From a virus: a stretch of 63,694 nt of DNA. Position numbers and translations under genes: made by a program. The DNA lies in IMG/VR virus record IMGVR_UViG_3300030101_003495, positions 1-63,694 of that record. The stretch is one strand, 5' to 3'. Shown here one piece after another: positions 15,322 to 26,272 of this stretch; the first letter of the stretch is position 1; every line of letters begins with the position of its first letter. The notes under the pieces were generated by a model that was given only the letters and a program-made list of their open reading frames with translations, did not search any database and was not told the origin of the DNA.

Positions 15322-16545
15322 ATGGCAACACCCAACGGAGGATTAATAACAGAAACAAATTCGCAGTATTATGCAGGTGCACAAGTAATTATTGCTACAA
15401 ATAATCAAACAGTTTTTACAGCTACATTTAATACTGAAATTATATTTGGCGCTAGCGATCCAGCAAATTCTTTATATAATAACAATAATTTTAGATTATA
15501 TACTAGCGCAACTGGGGCTCCAGGTACTTTTACAGAATACACAACCGCATATACTGTTGTTGATAATGTGTTTACTCTACCTGCACAAGCCACTGGTACA
15601 TATGTAGTTATACAGTTGTTAACTAAAAATGGCGGCGAATATGGTACAGAAAACGCTTTAGGGTCTGTTGTAGAAGACAATTATGGAGAATATCAATATA
15701 TAAAAGTAAATGAAATAGTTAATAACTTTTTAGTTGCATATGTAGGTGCTGGCAAGTTAATATCAAGTGTAAAAAGAACTGATATAATATTTCATACTAA
15801 AAGAGCATTACAAGAATTTAGCTACGATACACTAAGAAGTATACACTCACAAGAGCTTACTATACCTCACAACTTAAGTGTACCTCTTCCGCAAGATTAT
15901 GTTAATTATGTAGGTGTTTATTGGATAGATGACAATGGTATAAAACACAACATATACCCAACTACACTAACAACTAACCCATACACTAAGCCTATACAAG
16001 ATGCAGAAGGAGTACCAACACAAACAAACGAAGGCCAAAATATAACTGGAACATCAATAACAGAAGAAAGATATGACGCTATTGATAGTGCTTTATTACA
16101 AGAAATTAGAGATGATATTACAGGTAGATTAATATCTGATGGTTTATGGGGTATATATGGTAATGGATTATTAGGTTATGGCCAACTATATGGTTTACAA
16201 CCAGAAATAGCCCAAATAAATGGTTGGTTTACTATAAACAATAGAGAAGGTAAAATGTCTTTTTCTAGTGATTTAAAAGATAAGTTAATAATACTAGAAT
16301 ATATATCTGATGGCTTATCTTATGATCAAGAAATGAGAGTACCTAAACTAGCTGAAGAAGCTGTATATGCTTATGTCATGCATGCTGTTATTGCTAGTAA
16401 AATAAATCAACCTGAATATATTGTACAAAGATTACGTAGAGAAAAAAGTGCTAAATTAAGAAATGCAAAAATAAGATTATCTAACATTAAATCTAATGAG
16501 TTTGTTCAAATAATGAGGGGCAAATCTAAGTGGCTTAAAAACTAA
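15322..16545 (+). CDS. Neck/tail-tube-like structural protein
   Basis: 407 aa. The first 130 residues are a beta-sandwich-like, Thr/Asn-rich domain; residues 140-280 (TDIIFHTKRALQEFSYDTLR) and the end (EYIVQRLRREKSAKLRNAKI) are helical with many Arg/Lys. A region like LQEFSYDTLRSIHSQELTIP is often seen in tail-tubular or ring proteins of podoviruses. It lies between the connector candidate and the giant tail protein. Structural role is confident, the exact ring position is not. Confidence 0.6.
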   Translation: MATPNGGLITETNSQYYAGAQVIIATNNQTVFTATFNTEIIFGASDPANSLYNNNNFRLYTSATGAPGTFTEYTTAYTVVDNVFTLPAQATGTYVVIQLLTKNGGEYGTENALGSVVEDNYGEYQYIKVNEIVNNFLVAYVGAGKLISSVKRTDIIFHTKRALQEFSYDTLRSIHSQELTIPHNLSVPLPQDYVNYVGVYWIDDNGIKHNIYPTTLTTNPYTKPIQDAEGVPTQTNEGQNITGTSITEERYDAIDSALLQEIRDDITGRLISDGLWGIYGNGLLGYGQLYGLQPEIAQINGWFTINNREGKMSFSSDLKDKLIILEYISDGLSYDQEMRVPKLAEEAVYAYVMHAVIASKINQPEYIVQRLRREKSAKLRNAKIRLSNIKSNEFVQIMRGKSKWLKN

Positions 16546-16550
16546 ATTAA

Positions 16551-19500
16551 ATGGCAGAAGTTAAAAATTCTTTTATTAAGTCCAAAATGAATAAAGACCT
16601 GGATGCCAGGTTGTTACCAAATGGTGAATATCGTGAAGGAAATAATATACAAGTAAGTAAGTCTGAAGGTGCCGACGTTGGAGCGTTAGAAAATGTTTTA
16701 GGTAATCTAGAACTAGTAGATTTTAAAGTACAATCTGGTTGTAATTGTAATCTTACAGCTATTGGTATGTTTACTGACAACCTAAGCGACTACGTGTATG
16801 TGTTTTTAACTGATTATGATGAAAAACAAAATGCAGATTATATACCTCAAGCTTTAAATTACTCACCTACAGCTAATAATTATGTTTATAGGTACGATGT
16901 TGCAAACCCGAATGCAACAGCTGAAATGTTATTATCAGGTGCTTATTTAAATTTTTCTATAAATAATCCAATATATGCTGTAAATTTATTAGAAAACATA
17001 TTATTTTGGACTGATAATAGAAACCAACCTAGAAAAATAGACATTTTAAAAGCTGCTGGAGGAACAGCACAAGCAACTAATGGGTTTTATACTACAGAAG
17101 ATCAAATTAGTGTAGCTACTTATGCTCCATACCAACCTATTGAACTATATTATAAAAGAACATCAGAATATAACACTAATGGTGGTCAAGGTACTACTGA
17201 AAGTGTATCAGCTGGAACTACACCTACTTGGACTGTAAGTTTAGATGCAGCAACTTTAGTCGGTATATCACCTACAGATTTAGTAGGTGCTACTGTATCA
17301 TGGGCTGGACAAGCGGTAGGTACTTTTGTTATTGCTTCGTATGGAGGTAATGTACTTACAATTACAGGAACACCTGATCCAAGTCTAACAGCTGGTGTTG
17401 TTTTAACTTTTAATGCAAATACTTTAGTTGGTAATAATCAATATGTCACTAGCATGTTAGATGTTAGTAGCCAAACTAATCCTGATGGAAGTGCAAATGC
17501 TAATTATGATGCAAATTATAATGGAGATCCTGATTTTTTAGAAGATAAATTTGTACGGTTTAGCTATAGGTTTAAATATATAGACAATACTTACTCTATA
17601 ATGGCGCCTTTTACACAGGCTGCTTTTATTCCTAGACAAGATGGTTATTTTTTAGGTACATCAAATCCGTTTTTAGACAATAATAGTAAAGACGAACAAA
17701 ACGCTTACCGAAGTACGGTTGTAGATTTTATGGAAAATAAAGTAAATAATATTTTATTACAAATTCCTACGCCTACTTTAGATTCTAATGGTATACCGTC
17801 TAGTAATGGTATAGTTGGAACTGATTTATATAATAAGTTAAATATTCAAGAAATAGAAATATTATATAAAGAGTCTGATGGTGTTGCTGTTAAAGTTGTC
17901 GATTCAATACCAAGAAGTACAGTTGGTGAAAGCACAGGATATGAACAATTAAGTATAGTTAATGGTGTTTCTACTGATATTATATCTTATAATTATCAAG
18001 GAACAAAACCTTTTAAAACTTTACCAGAAGCGGAAATAGTTAGAGTTTTTGATAAAGTACCTGTAAAAGCATTAGGTCAAGAAATTATAGGAAATAGAGT
18101 TGTATATAGTAATTTTCAAAATAAACATACTCCGCCGCCGTCTCTTGATTATAACGTAGGTATTTCAAATAAAAATACTAATTTTGCTGTTAATGATTCA
18201 TCAAATCCTACTTTATTAAAACCTTTAGAAAAAACAGTGTCTAGAGAATATCCTATGCACACTGTAAAACAAAATAGAAACTATCAAGTTGGTGTAGTTT
18301 TATCTGATAAATATGGTAGATCATCAACTGTTTTATTATCTACAGCCACAACTCAAGCTACTGACACAATAAATCTTGTAGATGTAAAATTAGTAGGAGA
18401 TACTGTTTATTTTCCTTATAATGTAGTAGATTTAGGTGTTAATAATGATATAAACTCATGGCCTGGAGATTCTATAAAAGTATTATTTAGAAACCCTATA
18501 AATTCAACGGCTGATTCAGGTAGTTTTACACCAGGTATTTATAACGGAGACTCTACAAGCTCTGATTATAATCCACTTGGCTGGTATTCATATAAAATTG
18601 TAGTTAAACAACAAGAACAAGAATATTATAATGTTTATCTACCTGGTATATTAAATCCTTATCCTAAAGACATAAGTGTAACTGAAGACCCTACAAATAC
18701 TATTAATACAATTGTTTTATTAAACGATAATATTAACAAAGTACCAAGAGACTTAACAGAGGTAGGACCAGAACAACAACAGTTTAGAAGTGCTGTAGAA
18801 CTATATGGTAGAGTAACTCCTCAGGCCGCTGCTTTACCTCTATATAACCAACAATATAATCCTTCAACAGCGAGTAATGTTATTCCTACCATTAGTACTG
18901 TTGCTTCTATTGGTAAACAAAATGATTTATTTGATAACACTACCAATGTAGTATTTAGTGAAATATATCAATCAATATCAAACCCTGAAATAGCTAGATT
19001 ATCACAAGACGAAGCATTACCAATAGGTTCTTTACCTGTAGGCACACAAGGAGCAGCATATAATCTTTTATTAGGTGTATATGAAACAAAACCATTTGAA
19101 TCGTTACTAGATATTTATTATGAAACCTCAAGCTCAGGTACAGTAGCTCAGTTAAATGAAGCTATTGATTCAAGTAGTGTTGGTGCTGCTGGTTTTACTA
19201 CTTCTACAGATGGTGGAAGCGCGCCTGATACTTGGACTTTTAATCTATATGAAAATATAACATCTTCTCAATCACCAAATCAAACATTTAATGGTTCTTA
19301 TACTACTTTAACTAACTTAACACCTGGGGTAACAGATGTTCCAGATAAACCTTTTTGGCCTTATACTCAAGATGCTGGTGGAAGTAAAACTATTATAAAT
19401 CAAAGTTTAGTTGATGGTGCTATTACTTTTAGTGAATATGCTAGTTTTACAGGTACACAACAAGGGTTTAGTGTAACAAGAGCAGACGGGGTTGATGTTT

Positions 19501-22004
19501 CTGATCAATTTACATTAATAAAAGATGAAAGTGTACAACCATATAGATATTGGATAGTTGTTAGAAGTGGTGTTAATTTTTATTATGGTCCTAATTCTTC
19601 AACTCAAGATTCATTTACGTTTAGTTTTAATGTAACTAATTTAGACGTTGCTGTAGAAGACAGAATAAAAACAGTTGTTACACAAACTGGTAAATTAAAG
19701 AATATTAAACCTACTTTTACTAATTGTCCTACATCTGATTTAACACCTAGTGCTACAGATATTAATTTAATTACTTTTACTGCTGTAAGTGGCGCTTTAG
19801 TAAACACACAAAGCGGTTTGTCTTTTCATATTACTAATCAAACACCCGCTGCTAATATAGACGAAGGTATACCACTTATAGAAATAGACTCAACAACAGG
19901 TATTTTAAGCAATAATAGCGGTTTATTTCCTTCAGGTATAAGCGTTACGGTACAAGTAAGAGACGGCGGTTATAACGTGGCTAATACAGAAACATTCGGT
20001 GGCCAAGCTTTTGATAACTGCGTTGTAAATATAAATGCTGGTGCTGGTTTTACTGCTGAATTGCTTAATGAAAACTTTGGTAATTACAAAAACTTATTAA
20101 TTAACGCTGGTGCTGAATCATCTACATTTATATGGTCTACTAGCGCAGATATAGTAAATGCTTATAACGCACCTCCACTATTACAAACTGCATCTGCTAC
20201 AATACCTGTAAATCCTAGTGTTACTTTTACCGACAATACTGCTTCTACTTTGGCTGCTCAAGGTTTAACTAGAGTAGAAACAACAGCTTCAAATTGCACT
20301 GACTGGTATTGGTGGAACACAGTTAGAGCAAATACTTTAACATATGGTAATGCTATAGGGCTTTCTAATTTTGGAGGTCAAACATCTAGCACAAGTTTTC
20401 AACCAGAAACTGGTGGAGGTACAACTAGTAATAGTGGTTTAGATAGCTTAACACAAGGTACTGCATATATAATGGTTGATTATTTTTTAAGAGATTATGG
20501 TGGTACAAGCACAGATCAGCCTTCTGTTATATGGCCTACCTATTTACAATATAGAGCTCCTGGTGAAACTGATTTTGTTCAAGCAATTGATATAGAAGGA
20601 AGACCAATACAATTTGGTGGTACTCAAGACAATGATAATACCATACAAACACAAGATACTCAATATGCTTCTACAGGTATTATATTTGACAAAGATGAAG
20701 CTCAAAAAGGTACAAGTTCTTCAAGTACAAACACGGAGCAAGCTTGGGTAAAAGATTCTTTTCAGTCTAGATATGATGGATCTGGCTCTGGTTTCTTTAA
20801 TTCTAGAGGTAGAAAAATATTTGCTGTAGGAAAAAACCAAGCATATAGATTAGGTGGTGGTGCTGAAAATCCAGACGCACAAGATAAGTTTGGAGAATAT
20901 AGGTTAATAGTAAGATACCCATATGGTGATAACACAGGTACTGTTATACCTACACTTTCAACAACTAACTGCCCAAGTGGAATATATAGTAGTAATTTAG
21001 ACGCAAGAAATAACCAACAAGTTTATTTAAATTACGGTGATTTTTACAAACCTACGTTGTTACTTAACAAATACCAAACAAATGGAATTATTGAGGGCGG
21101 TGGTTTAACAGATAATGTTGTGTCTTATAGATACTATATAAGTGAAGGTTTTGAAACTAAAGAACAAGCAGAGGCTCAGGTAAGTTTTAATCAAGTGGTT
21201 TTTGCAAAAGAGTGGTCAATGAGGTATGTTTCACATTTTTATACAGACGCTAATTTAACTAATGTGTATTTACCTCATACTGGGTCTACACTTTGGCATT
21301 CATATATAAGTTATTCTCAACCACCACAAACAGCTGCTCAAAGTGTATCTCAAATATTTGCTAATAGATATTGGGGTAATGAAAACTCTAGTCCAAACGC
21401 TCCTGGCATATTACCAGGTGTAAATTTACCAGATCCTCAAAATGCTATAGTTGGTAAATCAAACAAAACAATAGATGAAAGAAAATGGGTTGCACAGTTT
21501 GATGCTGGTGGTAAAAAAGTACCTTATTATGCTAGCATAGCTGGTGGTGAAGAACCAGCATATCCTTGTGAATTAAAAGGTGCTACACCTGCTGCTTTAC
21601 CTACGGGTGGTGTACAGTATGGTAAAGCTTTAGTTTCTGATTGGGGTAATCCTCCTGAAACTGATGAAAGTGCTACTGCTAACAATATTGCTGTATGGTT
21701 TAATGGCTCAGACGCTATTACAAATGCGCAATTATTTATGACCGCATTGTTACCTGGTGGTGGAAATAATGCCTATAATCAACCTGCACAATTTATAAAA
21801 TCATCTATAACTAATGTAGAGGTTTTTGATGGCGCATATCCACACGCTAGTTTATTTACTTTTACATGTACGCCTAATGTTTCAAAAGCAAGACTTCAAA
21901 ATTTTGAAAACGTAGCATATAGAGTTATATTTTCTAGTATAGAAATAAACACAGGTACACAAAACCAAAATTCAATAAGTAATTTTTACTGGAAAGGTTT
22001 ATAG
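16551..22004 (+). CDS. Giant tail (stabilisation/muzzle-like) protein
   Basis: 1817 aa, almost entirely beta-type, Thr/Ser/Asn/Gly-rich, no coiled coil or membrane segment. It starts with MNKDLDARLLPNGEYREG and has ENILFWTDNRNQPRKID at about 150, the start pattern of large tail-stabilisation proteins in crAss-like phages. The body carries several Ig-like stretches (residues 950-1400). It probably forms the barrel or muzzle of the short tail and offers docking sites for fibres. The companion gene at 22038 looks like a separate C-terminal piece of the same device. Confidence 0.65.
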   Translation: MAEVKNSFIKSKMNKDLDARLLPNGEYREGNNIQVSKSEGADVGALENVLGNLELVDFKVQSGCNCNLTAIGMFTDNLSDYVYVFLTDYDEKQNADYIPQALNYSPTANNYVYRYDVANPNATAEMLLSGAYLNFSINNPIYAVNLLENILFWTDNRNQPRKIDILKAAGGTAQATNGFYTTEDQISVATYAPYQPIELYYKRTSEYNTNGGQGTTESVSAGTTPTWTVSLDAATLVGISPTDLVGATVSWAGQAVGTFVIASYGGNVLTITGTPDPSLTAGVVLTFNANTLVGNNQYVTSMLDVSSQTNPDGSANANYDANYNGDPDFLEDKFVRFSYRFKYIDNTYSIMAPFTQAAFIPRQDGYFLGTSNPFLDNNSKDEQNAYRSTVVDFMENKVNNILLQIPTPTLDSNGIPSSNGIVGTDLYNKLNIQEIEILYKESDGVAVKVVDSIPRSTVGESTGYEQLSIVNGVSTDIISYNYQGTKPFKTLPEAEIVRVFDKVPVKALGQEIIGNRVVYSNFQNKHTPPPSLDYNVGISNKNTNFAVNDSSNPTLLKPLEKTVSREYPMHTVKQNRNYQVGVVLSDKYGRSSTVLLSTATTQATDTINLVDVKLVGDTVYFPYNVVDLGVNNDINSWPGDSIKVLFRNPINSTADSGSFTPGIYNGDSTSSDYNPLGWYSYKIVVKQQEQEYYNVYLPGILNPYPKDISVTEDPTNTINTIVLLNDNINKVPRDLTEVGPEQQQFRSAVELYGRVTPQAAALPLYNQQYNPSTASNVIPTISTVASIGKQNDLFDNTTNVVFSEIYQSISNPEIARLSQDEALPIGSLPVGTQGAAYNLLLGVYETKPFESLLDIYYETSSSGTVAQLNEAIDSSSVGAAGFTTSTDGGSAPDTWTFNLYENITSSQSPNQTFNGSYTTLTNLTPGVTDVPDKPFWPYTQDAGGSKTIINQSLVDGAITFSEYASFTGTQQGFSVTRADGVDVSDQFTLIKDESVQPYRYWIVVRSGVNFYYGPNSSTQDSFTFSFNVTNLDVAVEDRIKTVVTQTGKLKNIKPTFTNCPTSDLTPSATDINLITFTAVSGALVNTQSGLSFHITNQTPAANIDEGIPLIEIDSTTGILSNNSGLFPSGISVTVQVRDGGYNVANTETFGGQAFDNCVVNINAGAGFTAELLNENFGNYKNLLINAGAESSTFIWSTSADIVNAYNAPPLLQTASATIPVNPSVTFTDNTASTLAAQGLTRVETTASNCTDWYWWNTVRANTLTYGNAIGLSNFGGQTSSTSFQPETGGGTTSNSGLDSLTQGTAYIMVDYFLRDYGGTSTDQPSVIWPTYLQYRAPGETDFVQAIDIEGRPIQFGGTQDNDNTIQTQDTQYASTGIIFDKDEAQKGTSSSSTNTEQAWVKDSFQSRYDGSGSGFFNSRGRKIFAVGKNQAYRLGGGAENPDAQDKFGEYRLIVRYPYGDNTGTVIPTLSTTNCPSGIYSSNLDARNNQQVYLNYGDFYKPTLLLNKYQTNGIIEGGGLTDNVVSYRYYISEGFETKEQAEAQVSFNQVVFAKEWSMRYVSHFYTDANLTNVYLPHTGSTLWHSYISYSQPPQTAAQSVSQIFANRYWGNENSSPNAPGILPGVNLPDPQNAIVGKSNKTIDERKWVAQFDAGGKKVPYYASIAGGEEPAYPCELKGATPAALPTGGVQYGKALVSDWGNPPETDESATANNIAVWFNGSDAITNAQLFMTALLPGGGNNAYNQPAQFIKSSITNVEVFDGAYPHASLFTFTCTPNVSKARLQNFENVAYRVIFSSIEINTGTQNQNSISNFYWKGL

Positions 22005-22037
22005 GTAATAAGATAAATAAATGAGTAATAATAAATT

Positions 22038-23504
22038 ATGGCAGCAACTATAGAAGTTAAATATTTTAACAGTTTTATACTGAGAAAAACACTAAACTCT
22101 TCTGGCGCTCCTGTTTGGAACGGTTCTAGAGGAGATGGTACATATGCTCAAACCGCTGTTGTTGATGCTAAAAACTGGGCCGTAGAAGAATCACGTATTA
22201 AAGGTGGTTTTAACAACACGAGTACTAGCTATGGTGTGAAAGCTTATTTAGTTGATGATAGTCCACAAGGGTCTATTAGATTTAATTCTATGATATACTC
22301 TGGTATATTTAACTCTAGAACAGGTATAAATGATACTAATGTATTTTCTGTAGGTACAGATATAACTAGAAGTGTTGATCCTTCTAACGGTTCTATACAA
22401 AAATTATATACAGAAGATAACTATGTGAATATTTTTCAAGAGAAAAAAGTAAGTAGAGCTCCTATAGATAAAGATATTATATATTCAGCTGAAGGTAGTC
22501 CTACTATTACAGCAAGCACAGCTGTTATAGGCGATATACAGGCTTATGTGGGTAATTTTGGTATTAGTAGAAACCCTGAAAGTTTTGCTGTATATGGTAG
22601 AAGAAAATACTTTACAGATAAAGACAGAAATGCTGTAATGAGGCTATCACAAGATGGTCTTACAGAAATATCCAACTATGGTATGATTGATTTCTTTAGA
22701 GATCAGTTTGGTGCTATGGGCGAGGGTAAACTTACTGGTGGTTGGGATATATATAACAAACAATATGTATTATCAATACAACCTCAGGACACTAGCATTG
22801 ATTATAAAACATTATCTTTTGATGAATCAGTACAAGGATGGACAAGTTTATATTCTTATAAACCTGGTTTAATGCTTAGTTTAAAAAATAAGTTTTACAC
22901 GATGGGGCCGTCTGACACTACAGACACTGATACAGCTGGTTTATATCAACATTATATTACATCACAACCAAGATGTAATTTTTATGGTGTACAAGATAAA
23001 GCTAGTATAAAATTTGTATTTAATCCTAATGTAAGCTTGTCAAAAGTATTTAAAACAATCAACTACGAGGGTAGTAATGGTTGGCAAGTAGATAGTTTTG
23101 TGTCTGATCAAACAGGTATAGGGTTTCCTAATATTGATTTTAGTAATTATGAAACAGTAAACACTCAAGACTCAACAGTTGCTATATACAGTTATAATGA
23201 AGGTTCATTTGATAATTATGGTAACTTATTTATAAATCCTTTAAATAGTCCTATAACAGAAAGTAATACACCATTAATACCGCCTGTAAATCATGCAGGT
23301 TTTACTAGAAAAGAAAATAAATATATGGCTAATCTTGTTAATAATAGTCCTGCAGCTCCAGGTGAAGTAGTATTTGGTGCTGATATGACTGGTATTAAAG
23401 GTTACTTTGCTACTGTCACTATATCTACTGATACTTTAACAGATCCAGGAGGCATGAAAGAATTATTTGCAGCATCGTCAGACTATGTAGAATCAGCTTA
23501 TTAG
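22038..23504 (+). CDS. Tail protein, beta-propeller-like
   Basis: 488 aa, Tyr/Ser/Asn-rich. Repeated strand motifs such as SFAVYGRRKYFTDKDRNAV, then LTGGWDIYNKQYVLSI and FDESVQGWTSLYSYKP look like blades of a propeller or stacked sheets. The same succession is known, from memory, in the C-terminal part of crAss-like tail muzzle proteins. It starts 33 nt after the giant tail gene. Probably a tail-tip or hub component, cytoplasmically assembled. Confidence 0.6.
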   Translation: MAATIEVKYFNSFILRKTLNSSGAPVWNGSRGDGTYAQTAVVDAKNWAVEESRIKGGFNNTSTSYGVKAYLVDDSPQGSIRFNSMIYSGIFNSRTGINDTNVFSVGTDITRSVDPSNGSIQKLYTEDNYVNIFQEKKVSRAPIDKDIIYSAEGSPTITASTAVIGDIQAYVGNFGISRNPESFAVYGRRKYFTDKDRNAVMRLSQDGLTEISNYGMIDFFRDQFGAMGEGKLTGGWDIYNKQYVLSIQPQDTSIDYKTLSFDESVQGWTSLYSYKPGLMLSLKNKFYTMGPSDTTDTDTAGLYQHYITSQPRCNFYGVQDKASIKFVFNPNVSLSKVFKTINYEGSNGWQVDSFVSDQTGIGFPNIDFSNYETVNTQDSTVAIYSYNEGSFDNYGNLFINPLNSPITESNTPLIPPVNHAGFTRKENKYMANLVNNSPAAPGEVVFGADMTGIKGYFATVTISTDTLTDPGGMKELFAASSDYVESAY

Positions 23505-23512
23505 AATAAATT

Positions 23513-24520
23513 ATGGAAGAAATTTTAAATATATTAATAGAACGTTTGTTTAACACTTCATATGGTACTAACTATATGTTTTTACCTGTTGTATTTGGAG
23601 CTATAAAGACTTTTGCGGCAACTGGTTTAGGAAAATCAGTTCTTGGGGCCGCGGCCACTGGTGTATCATCACTTTTTGGTAATAGAGGCGCTAAAAAAGC
23701 TCAAGAAGCTCAAGAAAGAGCAGCAGAACAAGCTAGAAAAGATAAACTTAGATTACAAAATGATTTAAAATTATTAGAAGGAAAAAGACAAGCTATTATA
23801 AATCCTTACGAAAATGTAACTGATCTTTCTGGTATGATAGAAAATACTGATCAATATCTTTCTAATCCTTTTGCTAATTTAGGTGTAGCCACTCAAGCCG
23901 CTGAGTTTCAAGCAGAAGAAGCAGATGTTGCTTTAGCTAATACTTTAGATATTCTACAAGCAACCGGCGCATCAGCTGGCGGCGCTACTGCTTTAGCGCA
24001 AGCCGCATTACAAAGTAAAAGAAGTGTAAGCGCTAACATAGAGCAACAAGAAGTAAGAAATCAAGAAATGGCCGCAAGAGGAGAAGCAAACTTACAACAG
24101 CAAAAACAAGCTGAAGCTATAAGGGTACAAGCTGCAAAATATGGCGAAGCCGCTAGAATGCAAGATATAGATGTTGCTGGTAGAGAATTTGTATTTGGTC
24201 AACAAGAAAGAAGAGAAGGTGAACAATTAAATAGACTGCAATCACAAATTACAAATCAAGCACAAGCAGCACAAGCTTATGGTACTAATGCTGCCAATAT
24301 AGGCATGGCAAGGTCTAGTGCTGTAGGAAATATAGTTGGTCAAGGTTTAACTACTTTAGGTGATATATATAGTAATTATCAAAGCCAAAAGAAACTTGGA
24401 GCCTATAAAGACTTAAATGTAGGAGAATCATCACCGGATACTACAGGTCAGTATGTGCCAAATGAGACTCGTTTGTTGTCAATACAAGAATTATTAAAAA
24501 GAAACCCATCAAAACCATAA
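23513..24520 (+). CDS. Internal virion protein with N-terminal hydrophobic region
   Basis: 335 aa, Ala/Gln-rich. After a short N-terminus, residues 22-55 are hydrophobic and glycine-rich (FLPVVFGAIKTFAATGLG), then a long coiled coil (KKAQEAQERAAEQARKDKLR) and a helical core. T7 gp14 has a comparable layout; it leaves the capsid and forms a pore in the outer membrane during DNA entry. Placement before two larger internal proteins mirrors the T7 gp14-gp15-gp16 order. Confidence 0.65.
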   Translation: MEEILNILIERLFNTSYGTNYMFLPVVFGAIKTFAATGLGKSVLGAAATGVSSLFGNRGAKKAQEAQERAAEQARKDKLRLQNDLKLLEGKRQAIINPYENVTDLSGMIENTDQYLSNPFANLGVATQAAEFQAEEADVALANTLDILQATGASAGGATALAQAALQSKRSVSANIEQQEVRNQEMAARGEANLQQQKQAEAIRVQAAKYGEAARMQDIDVAGREFVFGQQERREGEQLNRLQSQITNQAQAAQAYGTNAANIGMARSSAVGNIVGQGLTTLGDIYSNYQSQKKLGAYKDLNVGESSPDTTGQYVPNETRLLSIQELLKRNPSKP

Positions 24521-24522
24521 TT

Positions 24523-26262
24523 ATGGCTAAACAAAATTTTTCAGGAGGAACACAATATTACAGGTCTGGCGCATATGCAAATCCAGGTTCAGAAGTAAAC
24601 CTTAAAAATATTGAAAGACAAGGAGATGTTGCAATGGGTATTGTACAAAATAACTTTCTTAGAACAAATGCTTTACTTAAAAGAGAATCAGCTAAACAAA
24701 CCGCCGCGGCTCAAGAGGCTCAAAACTTATTAGATTGGGGATTAAATAATCAAGCTGAAATGATGAATGATTTTCAGCAAGAAGCATTAAAATATGGAGT
24801 AAACAACGAAAGCCTTAATAAATTAATAGAAGGAAAAATATCAACATTTTCAAAAGCAACTATAGGGTATAAAACAGCTACAGATTCAAAAGAAAGAGCA
24901 TTTTATAAAAAACAAATGGATGCTGCAAGTAAAACTTTAAATAGTATTGTTCCAATGTTTCAAGCAATGGAAAGCCAAGCTGCTTCTTTAAGTAATATGG
25001 AAGATAAAGGTAATGCAAATCAAGGCGGCTCGTTGTGGTTGGCTAATAAAACTGGTAATGAAATTTTATTAGGTCAAACTATTAATGCTGGAAGAGGTGG
25101 TCCAAGCGCTTATCAAAGATTTACAGCGTCTGAAGACGGAACTCTTTTAATGAGCGCAGGTGCTAACGTACCTGCTCAATATAAAACTACGCAAAATAGA
25201 AAAGGTACTTTTGGGTTTTATAATAAAAAAACTGGTAAGTTTGAAAAAAATCCAGACCAAGGACAATCTACAACAACCATTGATCCTAATTATAAACCTC
25301 AAAGAATTACAGATGTAGATGCTATTCAGTTTTTCTCAAGACCTATACCTACTGCACCTAATTGGAAAAAATCAATAACTGATAAATTAGATCCATTACT
25401 TTATGATGATAAAGGTAACTTAAAAAGACAGTTTTATAAAACTAGTGGAGAAACTGATGCTGGAGGTAATGCTATACTTGAAGAAGTACAAAAAACTAAA
25501 TATCTTCCTAATGGTGAAAGAGTTATAACCTATGTTAATGTGCCAGATATGGAAAAAATAGGTGCGCTTATATCTAACGAAGTAGAGCAAGTAGGTTCTG
25601 GTTATTTTAAAAATCTAGAAGAAACAAAAATAATATACAACATGCTAGGCAATGAAGGTGATGTAAAAGCCGGCGCCAATAATAGTTCTTTATTATATGG
25701 TAATATAGAACAAAATGCTGCTGATGAAATACTTACTGGTTTTGCTCAGTTTGCTTTAAATACTGGTAACTTTAATGATATAAAAGTAAGAGAAGATAGA
25801 GTTAAATTTGACAAGCCAGATAAAGGTGGTAGTGGTAGCACACCTCAATTAACTATTATAGATTTTCTTAATTTACCTAATGATCCTTCAAAAATAGCTG
25901 AATCATTTAATAGACTTTTTGGTGTAGGAACTAAAAGAGCTACATATGATCAAGGTAAGTTAATTATAAGTGATAGTGCAACAGATAAAGATGGAAATAA
26001 AATTACTGATGATGCTGTGTTTGAGATAGGTGATCTTGATAAAAAAGTTTTAGGTGATTGGGATAAAAAATCCTCCACAATACAAAAAGAATTAGATAGA
26101 ATAAAAAGAAATTTATTTCAACAATATTTAGGTGATAATAAAGGTGACAATGCTCTTTTAAAGAAAATAGATTCTTATTTAGATTTAGATCAAAATAGAA
26201 GAGAAAAATATAGAGATAACTTATTTTCTAAAAATAAAAAACCTTTACCAATTAAAAGATAA
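24523..26262 (+). CDS. Internal virion protein, middle
   Basis: 579 aa, starting 2 nt after the previous stop. Helical N-terminal third (TNALLKRESAKQTAAAQEAQ), then a mixed region and a charged helical end (NLFQQYLGDNKGDNALLKKI). No catalytic motif. By position it matches the middle ejected protein of podoviruses, which bridges the membrane-pore protein and the largest internal protein. Assignment is from gene order. Confidence 0.55.
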   Translation: MAKQNFSGGTQYYRSGAYANPGSEVNLKNIERQGDVAMGIVQNNFLRTNALLKRESAKQTAAAQEAQNLLDWGLNNQAEMMNDFQQEALKYGVNNESLNKLIEGKISTFSKATIGYKTATDSKERAFYKKQMDAASKTLNSIVPMFQAMESQAASLSNMEDKGNANQGGSLWLANKTGNEILLGQTINAGRGGPSAYQRFTASEDGTLLMSAGANVPAQYKTTQNRKGTFGFYNKKTGKFEKNPDQGQSTTTIDPNYKPQRITDVDAIQFFSRPIPTAPNWKKSITDKLDPLLYDDKGNLKRQFYKTSGETDAGGNAILEEVQKTKYLPNGERVITYVNVPDMEKIGALISNEVEQVGSGYFKNLEETKIIYNMLGNEGDVKAGANNSSLLYGNIEQNAADEILTGFAQFALNTGNFNDIKVREDRVKFDKPDKGGSGSTPQLTIIDFLNLPNDPSKIAESFNRLFGVGTKRATYDQGKLIISDSATDKDGNKITDDAVFEIGDLDKKVLGDWDKKSSTIQKELDRIKRNLFQQYLGDNKGDNALLKKIDSYLDLDQNRREKYRDNLFSKNKKPLPIKR

Positions 26263-26272
26263 TTAATAAAAT